From contig NZ_VICB01000003.1 in the NCBI RefSeq assembly GCF_006546835.1, positions 248,001-312,000 on the forward strand: a DNA stretch of 64,000 nt. Direction: 5' to 3'. The notes under the pieces were generated by a model. It was not told the DNA's origin. It searched no databases and saw nothing but the letters and a program-made list of their open reading frames with translations. A program made the translations under genes and the position numbers. Positions within the stretch are counted from its first letter, which is position 1. Each line of letters begins with the position of its first letter. The stretch comes from Actinomyces johnsonii (GTDB taxonomy: Bacteria; Actinomycetota; Actinomycetes; Actinomycetales; Actinomycetaceae). Of the stretch, positions 42,503-49,710 are shown in pieces.

Positions 42503-45500
42503 CAGTGCTCCCCTTCTCTTCCGAAGTCCTGTGGTACGACGACCAGTAGCGGGCGCACCAGCGTGTGCGCGGGCAGGTGCTGGTCCATGAGCTCGCGCTC
42601 CTGGGCCACCGTGGACCGCTGTTCGCGCAGGTGGCGGTTCTGGATGAGGAGGCCGGCCTCGTCATCCCAGGCGTTTGCGTGCTCCGCCCACGCCTGCACG
42701 CGCTCGCACGCCTGATGGCTCGCCGCTTGGACGGTCAGCGCCATCTGGATCTCGGCCGCATCCACCGCCGGAGCGATGAGCGCCTCCAGCAGCCCGGTAC
42801 CCGTCACTGCCCCGGAGTTCGTCAGCTCCCGGGAGACGCCCGCCGCCTCGAACATCGCCGCGGGGGAGGCGTGCACCTGTCCGATCGCCACCGCCTGAAG
42901 CGGCCGCCCCGCAGCCAGCTCCGCCCGCGCGGCCGCCAGGTCCAGGAAGGGGAAGTCGGCGCTGACGCTCACCATCGACACCGTCCGACCGGCACGATTC
43001 GTCAGCGTCCCCAGTAGCAGGACGGTCGGCGAGTCCACCTCGCCGCGCACCGCGAACACTGAGGAGCGGCCCAGCCTGGCCAGGACGCGGTCGCCGGCCC
43101 ACTCCAGCACCGGGTGCAACGGCCCCAGGTAGTGGGCCTCGGGCCACGAGGAGTCTGAGGAGTCGCGCAGCGCCTCGGCGAGGAGGCTCGCGCCCTTTGC
43201 CTGCGTCGTCGCCAGCAGCAGATGCTCCCGGACGCGGCGCTCCCGCAGGTAGGACTGCGGCAGCACCGCCAGCCGATGGCGCAGCCCCGCCGGGGGCACC
43301 ATCTCCACCACGTGCTGCGTGCCGTGCTCGCGCCATGAGACGCCCCCGCCGCCGGTCTGGCGCTGCTCGGCCTCCTCGGGGCGCTCGTAGAGCTCGGTGA
43401 GGGCCTGGCGCAGGTAGTCCAGCTGCGTCTCGTACAGCGTCGACGTCGGCAGCGGGGACGCGAGCCGGGCAGGACCGCTGGGACTATCAGGGGCACCAGG
43501 ACCGGGCGGATCGCCGGGATCGCCAGGATCACCGGGGGCGGGGGAGCCGTTGGGGCCGGTGGGCTCGGCGTCGCCGCCCCGGGCCTCGGCCGTGCCCGTG
43601 AGCCTTGCGAACAGGGCAGCCATGGGGTCCAGGGCGAGTGCGTCGTCGGCGTCGGGGACGACCTCGTCAATATCCTCCCCGGCCGCCAGCGCCTCGCGGA
43701 TCGCCGCTTCCTCCCTCTCTCCCGAGTACAGGCCCATGAGGGAGGCGGCGTCGCCCAGTGCCCGGTGCGCCTGATCCTCCTTCTCCATCAGGCGCGTGAG
43801 CACTCGCACGTCGCCGGAGAAGCGCGGGTCCGACGGGTCCAGCAGCAGGGTCGTGATCTGCGGGGAGACGCTCTGGCCGTAGCGGTCGATGCGGCCGTTG
43901 CGCTGCTCGATACGGATGAGCGACCAGGGGATGTCGTAGTGGATGAGCTCATGGCACTGGGCGTGCAGGTTGACGCCCTCCGAGGCGACGTCGCCGGTCA
44001 CCAGGACGCGCACAGGCGTGTGGGCCTGGCGGAACTGCTCCACGATCTCCTGCTGCTCGACGTCCGACAGGCTCCCGTGCATCACTCGCACCGCCTCCGC
44101 GGGCAGGTTCAGGTCCTCGCGCAGGTGCTCGGCCAGCCAGGTCAGTGTCGCGATGCGCTCGGCGAAGACGACGACGCGCTCAGGCGAGGAGCGGGAGATG
44201 CCGATGCGGCGCAGCTCGGCCAGCAGCGCCTGGTACTTGCCCGACGCCGTCGTGTTGGCCTCCACGGCCAGCTCGCGCAGGCGGGCCAGGGCCTGCGACT
44301 GCTCTGAAGGTTCTGGGCCGGGTGCGGTCGCCGCCCGGCTGCGGCGCCGGGACAGGCGCTCGTCGATCGTCTGGATCAGGGCCGCCGGTGAGGACAGGAA
44401 GGACTTGGCCAGGGTCCAGGCGAACAGGGAGTCGCCGCGCGAGCCCTTCCCCTGGCCGCCCGGCGGTAGGGCGCCGTCGTCGCCGTGAAGCCAGGTGCGC
44501 GAGAGCTCGCCCGCCACCGCGTCCTCAGCCGGGGAAGGCGCCACCAGCTTGTTGACCGGCGTCAGGCGCTCCTTCCAGCGGCCGCCCACAACGTCGCGCA
44601 CCTCGTCGGAGTGGCGGTGGCGGCGGATGACGAGGCGGCGCACCGCCTCCTCGTCGAGGGAACCGTCGGCGTGCACCGCCGTCGGCTCCAGCAGACGGAT
44701 GAGCTCGGCGAAGGACTTCGGGTCGCCGTTGTGGGGCGTGGCCGAGGCCAGGATGAGAGCGTCGGTCTGGCGGGCCAGGATATCCGCGAGTCGGTTGTTG
44801 AGCGTGCCCTTGTTGGTGACGTTGTGCGACTCGTCGATGACGACCGCGTCCCAGCGCTGCTTGCGCAGGTGGTTGAGGTAGCGGTCCGACTTCAGGGTGT
44901 CGATGGAGATGATCGCGCGGTGGAACACCGAGAACGGGTTGCGCGAGGCCGGCACCGAGCGACGCACCCGCTGGATCCCCACCGAGTCCAGACGCACGAA
45001 GGGCAGCGCGAAGCGCGACCACATCTCGTGCTGCATCTGCTCGAGCACGTGGCGGGGTGTGACGATGAGAATCCTCTCGCCCCGGCCGCGGCGCACGAGC
45101 TCGGCCAGGATCATGCCAATCTCCAGGGTTTTTCCCAGGCCCACGGTGTCCGCCAGCAGGATGCGCGGGCGCAGGTTCGCCGGGTCCAGGGCCTGGCGCA
45201 CCGCCGTCAGCTGGTAGGCCAGGGGATCCGCCAGGACATCGCCGACGACGGCCAGGTCCGTGGAGCTCGCTGGCAGCGCCGTCTTGCGCAGCGTCGCCTC
45301 CAGCCACAGGCGCGAGAGCCGGTGTCGGGTGGAGGTGTCGGCGATGACACGGGTGTGGCGCGGGTCCACCGGGACGATGTGGTCTATGCCCGCGAAGAAC
45401 TGCGCCGTGGTGTCCCGGACCAGCTCGGAAAGCCCCTGGACCGTCACCAGCGTCCCGTCAGATGTCATGGAGACCTGGGTGACGAGCCAGTCCTCGTCGC

Positions 45501-45588
45501 GTACCCGGACCACGGAGCCCGGTGCGACATTGAGGGAGGGGGCGGAATCCGTGATCGTATCTGAATCGGAAAGGGGCGCCGTTGTCAC
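42502..45588 (-). CDS. SNF2-family helicase, DISARM DrmD-like
   Basis: 1028 residues from a GTG at 45586-45588 (VTTAPLSDSDTITD). N-terminal VAPGSVVRVRDEDWLVTQV is typical of DrmD/RapA-like proteins. Motor motifs: ADTVGLGKTLEIGMIL (about residue 148), IVTPRHVLEQM, VVIDESHNV (about 250), LASATPHNGDPKSF, then GDVASEGVNLHAQC and RNGRIDRYGQ (about 566). A Pro/Gly-rich linker at about 690-730 precedes a C-terminal domain of unknown fold. The frame remains open upstream to 45993, but that stretch includes a repeat element and does not look like protein, so I reject the longer start. It is the first gene of the operon with the methyltransferase. Confidence 0.88.
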   Translation of the reverse strand: MTTAPLSDSDTITDSAPSLNVAPGSVVRVRDEDWLVTQVSMTSDGTLVTVQGLSELVRDTTAQFFAGIDHIVPVDPRHTRVIADTSTRHRLSRLWLEATLRKTALPASSTDLAVVGDVLADPLAYQLTAVRQALDPANLRPRILLADTVGLGKTLEIGMILAELVRRGRGERILIVTPRHVLEQMQHEMWSRFALPFVRLDSVGIQRVRRSVPASRNPFSVFHRAIISIDTLKSDRYLNHLRKQRWDAVVIDESHNVTNKGTLNNRLADILARQTDALILASATPHNGDPKSFAELIRLLEPTAVHADGSLDEEAVRRLVIRRHRHSDEVRDVVGGRWKERLTPVNKLVAPSPAEDAVAGELSRTWLHGDDGALPPGGQGKGSRGDSLFAWTLAKSFLSSPAALIQTIDERLSRRRSRAATAPGPEPSEQSQALARLRELAVEANTTASGKYQALLAELRRIGISRSSPERVVVFAERIATLTWLAEHLREDLNLPAEAVRVMHGSLSDVEQQEIVEQFRQAHTPVRVLVTGDVASEGVNLHAQCHELIHYDIPWSLIRIEQRNGRIDRYGQSVSPQITTLLLDPSDPRFSGDVRVLTRLMEKEDQAHRALGDAASLMGLYSGEREEAAIREALAAGEDIDEVVPDADDALALDPMAALFARLTGTAEARGGDAEPTGPNGSPAPGDPGDPGDPPGPGAPDSPSGPARLASPLPTSTLYETQLDYLRQALTELYERPEEAEQRQTGGGGVSWREHGTQHVVEMVPPAGLRHRLAVLPQSYLRERRVREHLLLATTQAKGASLLAEALRDSSDSSWPEAHYLGPLHPVLEWAGDRVLARLGRSSVFAVRGEVDSPTVLLLGTLTNRAGRTVSMVSVSADFPFLDLAAARAELAAGRPLQAVAIGQVHASPAAMFEAAGVSRELTNSGAVTGTGLLEALIAPAVDAAEIQMALTVQAASHQACERVQAWAEHANAWDDEAGLLIQNRHLREQRSTVAQERELMDQHLPAHTLVRPLLVVVPQDFGREGEH

Positions 45589-45715
45589 GGAGACGATCTT
45601 AAACGAGGGAGCAGAAGGCCGAGACTGATCCGGGTGCGTGACCGATCTGTGACCTGTGGGCCGGTGGCTTCTGGGGCGCGTGAGGCGACCGTCCATGGGG
45701 GTGGCGGGTCGGTTT

Positions 45716-45836
45716 TGTCCGTCAGGGACGACTTTGAATCCGCCGCAGGCCGGTCTCGCCGATCTAAAACGCTCTGACCAGCCAAGATGCGAAAGCCCCT
45801 CGAAGACGATGCCGTCAAAGTTGTCCCTGACGGACA
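45716..45836. repeat. Element with 22-bp terminal inverted repeats (MITE-like)
   Basis: A 22-nt sequence at 45716-45737 recurs inverted at 45815-45836 with one mismatch, enclosing about 77 bp of non-palindromic sequence. The left repeat starts TGTCCGTCAGGGAC. It lies between the SNF2 helicase gene and the truncated NYN gene, and its right end coincides with the loss of NYN similarity. No clear target-site duplication is visible at the edges. A mobile non-autonomous element is the likely explanation. Confidence 0.55.
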
Positions 45837-46006
45837 CTTTTGCGCCGAGGTCCCGTCGGTGCATCGTCGTTCTTCGCGTTGCGGGCCCGGGCGAGCTGAG
45901 TGGCGAACCGGTAAGGGGCGATGAGGGCTTCCTCGGGAGGACGCCCTGGCATGTACAGGTCTGCCGTAGTGAGATGGACGTTCTGGTAGTCAACGACGAC
46001 CGCCAT
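45837..46006 (-). pseudogene. NYN-domain protein, 3'-truncated
   Basis: The frame from the ATG at 46004-46006 gives MAVVVDYQNVHLTTADLYM, followed by RFATQLARARNAKNDD. This is the start of a NYN (PIN-like) ribonuclease domain, with the conserved Asp in VVDYQN. Similarity ends after about 55 residues, exactly where the inverted-repeat element at 45716-45836 begins; the frame stops within it at 45815. The remaining acidic residues needed for catalysis are missing. AGGAGG lies 18 nt before the ATG, further than usual. It is upstream of, and co-oriented with, the SNF2 helicase, so it may once have belonged to that operon. Confidence 0.55.
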
Positions 46007-46044
46007 TGTGAGGGCCGCGAGTAGCCTCCTGCAAAGAAAATAAA

Positions 46045-46071
46045 CCCCGCCAGTCCCGGAGGACGGCGGGG
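46045..46071 (-). terminator. Terminator of the DUF3618/holin operon
   Basis: CCCCGCC (46045-46051) pairs with GGCGGGG (46065-46071). Read on the minus strand the hairpin is followed by TTTATTTTCTTT, a proper T-rich tail. It therefore ends minus-strand transcripts arriving from 46354. Confidence 0.75.
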
Positions 46072-46207
46072 AGTTGTGGGTGCAGATTAGAGGCTCTCTG
46101 CCTGTTGGACCAGACAACGCGGGTGTGTCTCACAGCACATAGTTGTTCGATGATAGGTGTGTGCTCTCACGAGCTCGGTCTCGGACCACCGCGGCGACGT
46201 CACTGTC

Positions 46208-46306
46208 CTCATCACATGCCTGTCGCGCGGACGCACCATAGGGCTCGCGGGCTGGGCCACCAAGGTGAGTCGCCGGGCCTTATGGTGCGTCCGCGACGGT
46301 GATGAG
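46208..46306. repeat. Long imperfect inverted repeat
   Basis: CTCATCAC (46208-46215) and 46221-46240 pair with 46281-46297 and GTGATGAG (46299-46306), interrupted by small bulges. The 40-nt centre contains a small CACC-AA-GGTG hairpin. Non-coding, downstream of the DUF3618 operon. It could be a second mobile-element footprint or a structured RNA; the sequence does not decide. Confidence 0.5.
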
Positions 46307-46353
46307 GCCGCTGTACGCAGACTGGGCGGTGCTGGGCGCGCGCTCCAGCCGTC

Positions 46354-46791
46354 TCAGCGGCGGGCGAAGCGGGCCAGAACGATGCCGGCGGTCACCACGC
46401 CTCCGGCGACGGCGGCCGCCTTGGCAACCGCGGAGGTGGCCTCGGAGTCGCCCTGCTTGGCGCGCTCCCAGGTCTGCTCGGCCCGGTCTGCCAGCCGGCG
46501 GGCCTCCTCGCGCAGCCGGTCGGCGCCGGCCGCGGCCTGCTCTCGCAGTCGGTCGGCCCGGGCGGTCGCCTGCTCGCGCAGGTGCTCACCGGCCTCCCGC
46601 GCCTGCGTGCGCGGGTCCGCCCTGGCCGCGAGTTCATCGACGCTCGCCGCCAGGGCCACTCGCTGGGCGCGCAGTCGCTCCTCGATCTGCTCGGGGCTCA
46701 ATGCCTCGGAGCTGGCCCTCCCGGTCTTCCCAGCCTTCCCGGCGCCGCCGGCCGCACCGGAGTCCCCGCCGGCCTGCGGGCCGCCGGTCAT
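46354..46791 (-). CDS. DUF3618 domain-containing protein (last gene of operon)
   Basis: 145 residues. A Gly/Ala-rich start is followed by SPEQIEERLRAQRVALAASV and DELAARADPRTQAREAG, which is the DUF3618 pattern. A long alanine/arginine/glutamate coiled-coil or amphipathic helix follows (residues about 70-120), then a C-terminal membrane helix AKAAAVAGGVVTAGIVLARF. DUF3618 proteins are small actinobacterial membrane proteins of unknown function, often next to holin-like genes as here. The start overlaps the stop of the upstream gene by 4 nt. Confidence 0.8.
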   Translation of the reverse strand: MTGGPQAGGDSGAAGGAGKAGKTGRASSEALSPEQIEERLRAQRVALAASVDELAARADPRTQAREAGEHLREQATARADRLREQAAAGADRLREEARRLADRAEQTWERAKQGDSEATSAVAKAAAVAGGVVTAGIVLARFARR

Positions 46792-47282
46792 GACTGCACC
46801 GTCCGGGGTCGTGAGAAGGCCTTGAACGCGGCGACGGTCGCCGTCACGCTCAGGCCCGCCAGGGCCAGGCCGGCGACCGTGACGATCCCCAGCGATGCAG
46901 GGTCGCCGTCGCGAGCGTCGTCGAACAGGCGGGCGACGCGCTGACCGAGGGTCATCGTTCCGGGCTCGTAGGGGTCCACGCCGCCAGCCTCATCGGTGCC
47001 ACCGCCGACCAGCGAGGTCAGGCGGCTCTTGACCTGCCCGACAGCCTCCTCGGCCTTCCCGAGGGCCTGGCTGCGCAGGTCCTCGACCTTCTCCCTGGCC
47101 TTGAGCTTGGCCATCTTGGTCAGGTTGTCCGGCACCAGACGCGCGGCGAGCTCGTCGATGTCGACGGCCAGCGCCTTGCGGCGGGCCTCCATATCGGAGA
47201 TGAGCGCGTCATCGGCCGGTGCCGGGGTCTGAGCCGGTGCAGCGACGGACGGGGTGGCGTCGGGGGCAGTGTTGGCGCTCAC
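46788..47282 (-). CDS. DUF3618 domain-containing protein
   Basis: 164 residues from a GTG at 47280-47282 that overlaps the holin-like stop (GTGA). After a Pro/Ala-rich N-terminus come ISDMEARRKALAVDIDELAA and RLVPDNLTKMAKLKAREKVED, the DUF3618 core. A membrane helix lies near the C-terminus (LGIVTVAGLALAGLSVTATV). It is a probable paralogue of the downstream DUF3618 gene and partner of the holin-like protein. Function unknown. An in-frame start much further upstream (47465) would run through the holin-like gene and is rejected. Confidence 0.82.
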   Translation of the reverse strand: MSANTAPDATPSVAAPAQTPAPADDALISDMEARRKALAVDIDELAARLVPDNLTKMAKLKAREKVEDLRSQALGKAEEAVGQVKSRLTSLVGGGTDEAGGVDPYEPGTMTLGQRVARLFDDARDGDPASLGIVTVAGLALAGLSVTATVAAFKAFSRPRTVQS

Positions 47283-47764
47283 TGGGCGTTCCCCCTCTCC
47301 CTGCCCGATGCGATGGCGTCCTTGACGACCTTGACCGACTCCATCAGTCCCTCCTGCGGCGCGGGGGCCTCGGCCTTGGCCGCCTCGAGCCGCTTGCGAC
47401 CCACCAGGGCCAGCGGGACGGCGATCGCGATGAGGACCAGCGCCACCACGAGGAAGGCCGCCCATAGCGGCATAACGTGGGACAGCCCCACCGTGAGCGA
47501 CCCGAGTATCAGTCCGAAGGCGAACAGGGCCAGGACCCCAGCGGCACCGAGCAGCATTGCGGCCGGCTTCATCTCCTTGACCATGCGCTGTCCCTTGACC
47601 TTGGCCAGGTCGATCTCGCCGCGCACCAGCGCCGAGATGTTCTCCGAGATACGGGCGATGAGCTCGCCCAGCGTGGGCTGGGCGCTGCCGGCTCCCCGGG
47701 GAGGCGTGGCGGAGGCCGACGACGTCGCCTGCGACGGCGGGGGCGGTGGCTGGTTGTTGGACAT
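47279..47764 (-). CDS. Actinobacterial holin-X-like (phage holin superfamily III) membrane protein
   Basis: 161 residues. A Pro/Gln-rich N-terminus (SNNQPPPPPSQATSS) leads to LGELIARISENISALVRGEI and DLAKVKGQRMVKEMKPAAML, the typical start of the putative actinobacterial holin-X family. Two membrane helices follow (LGAAGVLALFAFGLILGSL and MPLWAAFLVVALVLIAIAV), then a basic GRKRLEAAK turn. Despite the name there is no phage context; these proteins are conserved housekeeping-type membrane proteins of unknown role. First gene of a three-gene operon with two DUF3618 proteins; the promoter should lie in 47765-47973. Confidence 0.85.
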   Translation of the reverse strand: MSNNQPPPPPSQATSSASATPPRGAGSAQPTLGELIARISENISALVRGEIDLAKVKGQRMVKEMKPAAMLLGAAGVLALFAFGLILGSLTVGLSHVMPLWAAFLVVALVLIAIAVPLALVGRKRLEAAKAEAPAPQEGLMESVKVVKDAIASGRERGNAQ

Positions 47765-47973
47765 GAACGGACCTTCTCGTGTGAGATGCAGCGTTGGGTG
47801 CAATCGACTGACTGCTAGCGGCGGGATCGCGACAGTGAGACGACCCGCCACCCCAAGAATCTCACAGGCCGCGCCATCGTGGAACAACGCTGGCCCGGGC
47901 GGGTTTGTAGGTTTGGGATATGGGGCCCGGCTTTCGCCGCTGGCGATCTGTATCGGCCGCCTCGGCGGTGCCG

Positions 47974-49710
47974 CTACTCCTGGTTCCAGGCCTGCCAGAG
48001 GCTCGCGTACTCCCCGCCGAGCGCCACGAGCTCGTCGTGGGTGCCCAGCTCCACGATGCGCCCGTCCATGACGACGGCGACCCGATCGGCGTCGGCGGCC
48101 GTGTAGAGGCGGTGGGCCACCTCGATGACGGTGCGCCCGGCCAGCGCCGTAGACAGGGTCCGCTCCAGGGTGCGCGCGGCACGCGGATCCAACAGCGAGG
48201 TGGCCTCATCCAGGATGAGCGTGTGCGGGTCCAGCAGCACCAGCCGGGCCAGTGCAACCTCCTGGGCCTGGGCCGGAGTGAGGTTCAGGTGTCCCGAGCC
48301 GATCATCGTGTCCATCCCCTCGGGCAGCTCGTCCACCCAGGCGTCGGCCCCGATGGCCTCGATGGCCTCGCGGATCGTGTCGTTGGAGGCCCGCGGGCGG
48401 CCCAGGCGCACGTTGTCGGCCACCGAACCCACGAACACGTGGTGCTCCTGGGTCACCAGGGCGACGTGGCGGCGCAGCTCGGACTCGGCGAGGTCCGTCA
48501 GCGCCACCCCGCCAACGGTCACGCTCCCGGAGGTGGGCGGGTTGATACCGGCCAGCATCCGCCCCAGCGTCGACTTCCCCGAGCCCGAGGGCCCGACGAC
48601 GGCCAGCCGCTCCCCGGGCACGAGCTCCAGGTCGATCCCGTGGAGCACCTCGACGCCCTCCCGGTAGGAGAAGCGCACGTCGTCGAGCACGATCCTCTTG
48701 CCCTTGGGCTGCTCGCCGGTGGGGGCCCGGTCGTCGGGCACCTCCTCTACCCCCAGGATGCGGGACAGGGAGGCCTGGGCGATCTGGACCTGGTCGATCC
48801 AGAACATGAGCTGGCCCACCGGCTTGCGCAGCTCCATCGAGTAAAGGGCGACGGTGGTGATCGCCCCCAGGGTCGCGTAGCCGCGGGCGGCCAGGAACCC
48901 GCCCCACAGGAGGATGACGACGACGGGCGCCCGCCAGGCGACGTCGAGCACCATGAACAGGCGCACCCGCAGCATCGCCGTGTAGCGCTCCAGGGACCAG
49001 GCCTCCTTGATGGAGGCCACGATGGCCCGCTCGCGGCGCGCCCCGATGCCCAGCGCGTCCACGGTCTGGGCGTGCTCGACCGTCTCGGAGACCGCGCCGT
49101 TGAGGCGGGCCTGGGCGGCCGACTCTGCCCGGTAGGCGGGGATGGAGATCGGCAGGTACCAGCGCATCATCGACCACACCGGCGGGAAGATGACCAGCAG
49201 CCCGAGCGCTAGGAGGGGGTCGGCGAAGGCGGCGGCCAGCAGCGTGAAGACGATCGTCACCACGCACACAAGGATCTGCGGGATCCCCACCCGCACGAGG
49301 AACTCGATGCGGGAGACGTCGGTGGTGGTGCGCCCCACGAGGTCGCCGGTGCCGGCGGACTCCACGGCGCTCAGCGGCAGGTGCACCACCCGGTTCATCA
49401 TGCGCTCGCGCAGGTCCGCGAAGACCGACTCGCCCAGGGTCCGGGCGTACTTCTGGGCGAAGCGGTTGATGAGTGCGCCCACGAGCGTGACCGCGATGAT
49501 GGTCAGCACGATCCGGTCCACGTAGCCGGCGTCGGCCCGCCCGGCCGAGACCCGCCCGACCAGCCGCCCCAGCAGCTGCGGGGCCACGAGCGTGGACAGG
49601 ACCGCGACGATCTGGAGGGCCAGCACGACGGCGAAGCGCCACCGGTAGGAGGCCATGATCCCGAAGGTCTTGCGCAGAGCGACCGGCCCTGGTGCGACGG
49701 GAAGCGCCAT
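47974..49710 (-). CDS. ABC exporter half, catalytic subunit (permease-ATPase)
   Basis: 578 residues: six membrane helices (residues about 20-310) then an ATPase domain. Walker A VVGPSGSGKSTLGRML, a Q-loop ALVTQEHHV, Walker B LILDEATSLLD with its catalytic Glu, and the switch His in IEVAHRL are intact. The signature is not LSGGQ but LTPAQAQEVALA. The upstream partner has the opposite pattern, so the two must form a heterodimer with a single competent ATP site. Its start overlaps the partner's stop. The exported substrate is unknown; lipids, peptides or drugs are all possible. Confidence 0.9.
   Translation of the reverse strand: MALPVAPGPVALRKTFGIMASYRWRFAVVLALQIVAVLSTLVAPQLLGRLVGRVSAGRADAGYVDRIVLTIIAVTLVGALINRFAQKYARTLGESVFADLRERMMNRVVHLPLSAVESAGTGDLVGRTTTDVSRIEFLVRVGIPQILVCVVTIVFTLLAAAFADPLLALGLLVIFPPVWSMMRWYLPISIPAYRAESAAQARLNGAVSETVEHAQTVDALGIGARRERAIVASIKEAWSLERYTAMLRVRLFMVLDVAWRAPVVVILLWGGFLAARGYATLGAITTVALYSMELRKPVGQLMFWIDQVQIAQASLSRILGVEEVPDDRAPTGEQPKGKRIVLDDVRFSYREGVEVLHGIDLELVPGERLAVVGPSGSGKSTLGRMLAGINPPTSGSVTVGGVALTDLAESELRRHVALVTQEHHVFVGSVADNVRLGRPRASNDTIREAIEAIGADAWVDELPEGMDTMIGSGHLNLTPAQAQEVALARLVLLDPHTLILDEATSLLDPRAARTLERTLSTALAGRTVIEVAHRLYTAADADRVAVVMDGRIVELGTHDELVALGGEYASLWQAWNQE

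Noticed and set aside
45589-45993. N-terminal extension of the SNF2 helicase frame to 45993
   Set aside because: The frame is open, but it runs through the inverted-repeat element and the antisense of the NYN remnant, and has no family-like sequence before the GTG at 45588.
47279-47764. Prophage remnant suggested by the holin-like gene
   Set aside because: Actinobacterial holin-X proteins are conserved with DUF3618 neighbours outside prophages, and no other phage gene is nearby.
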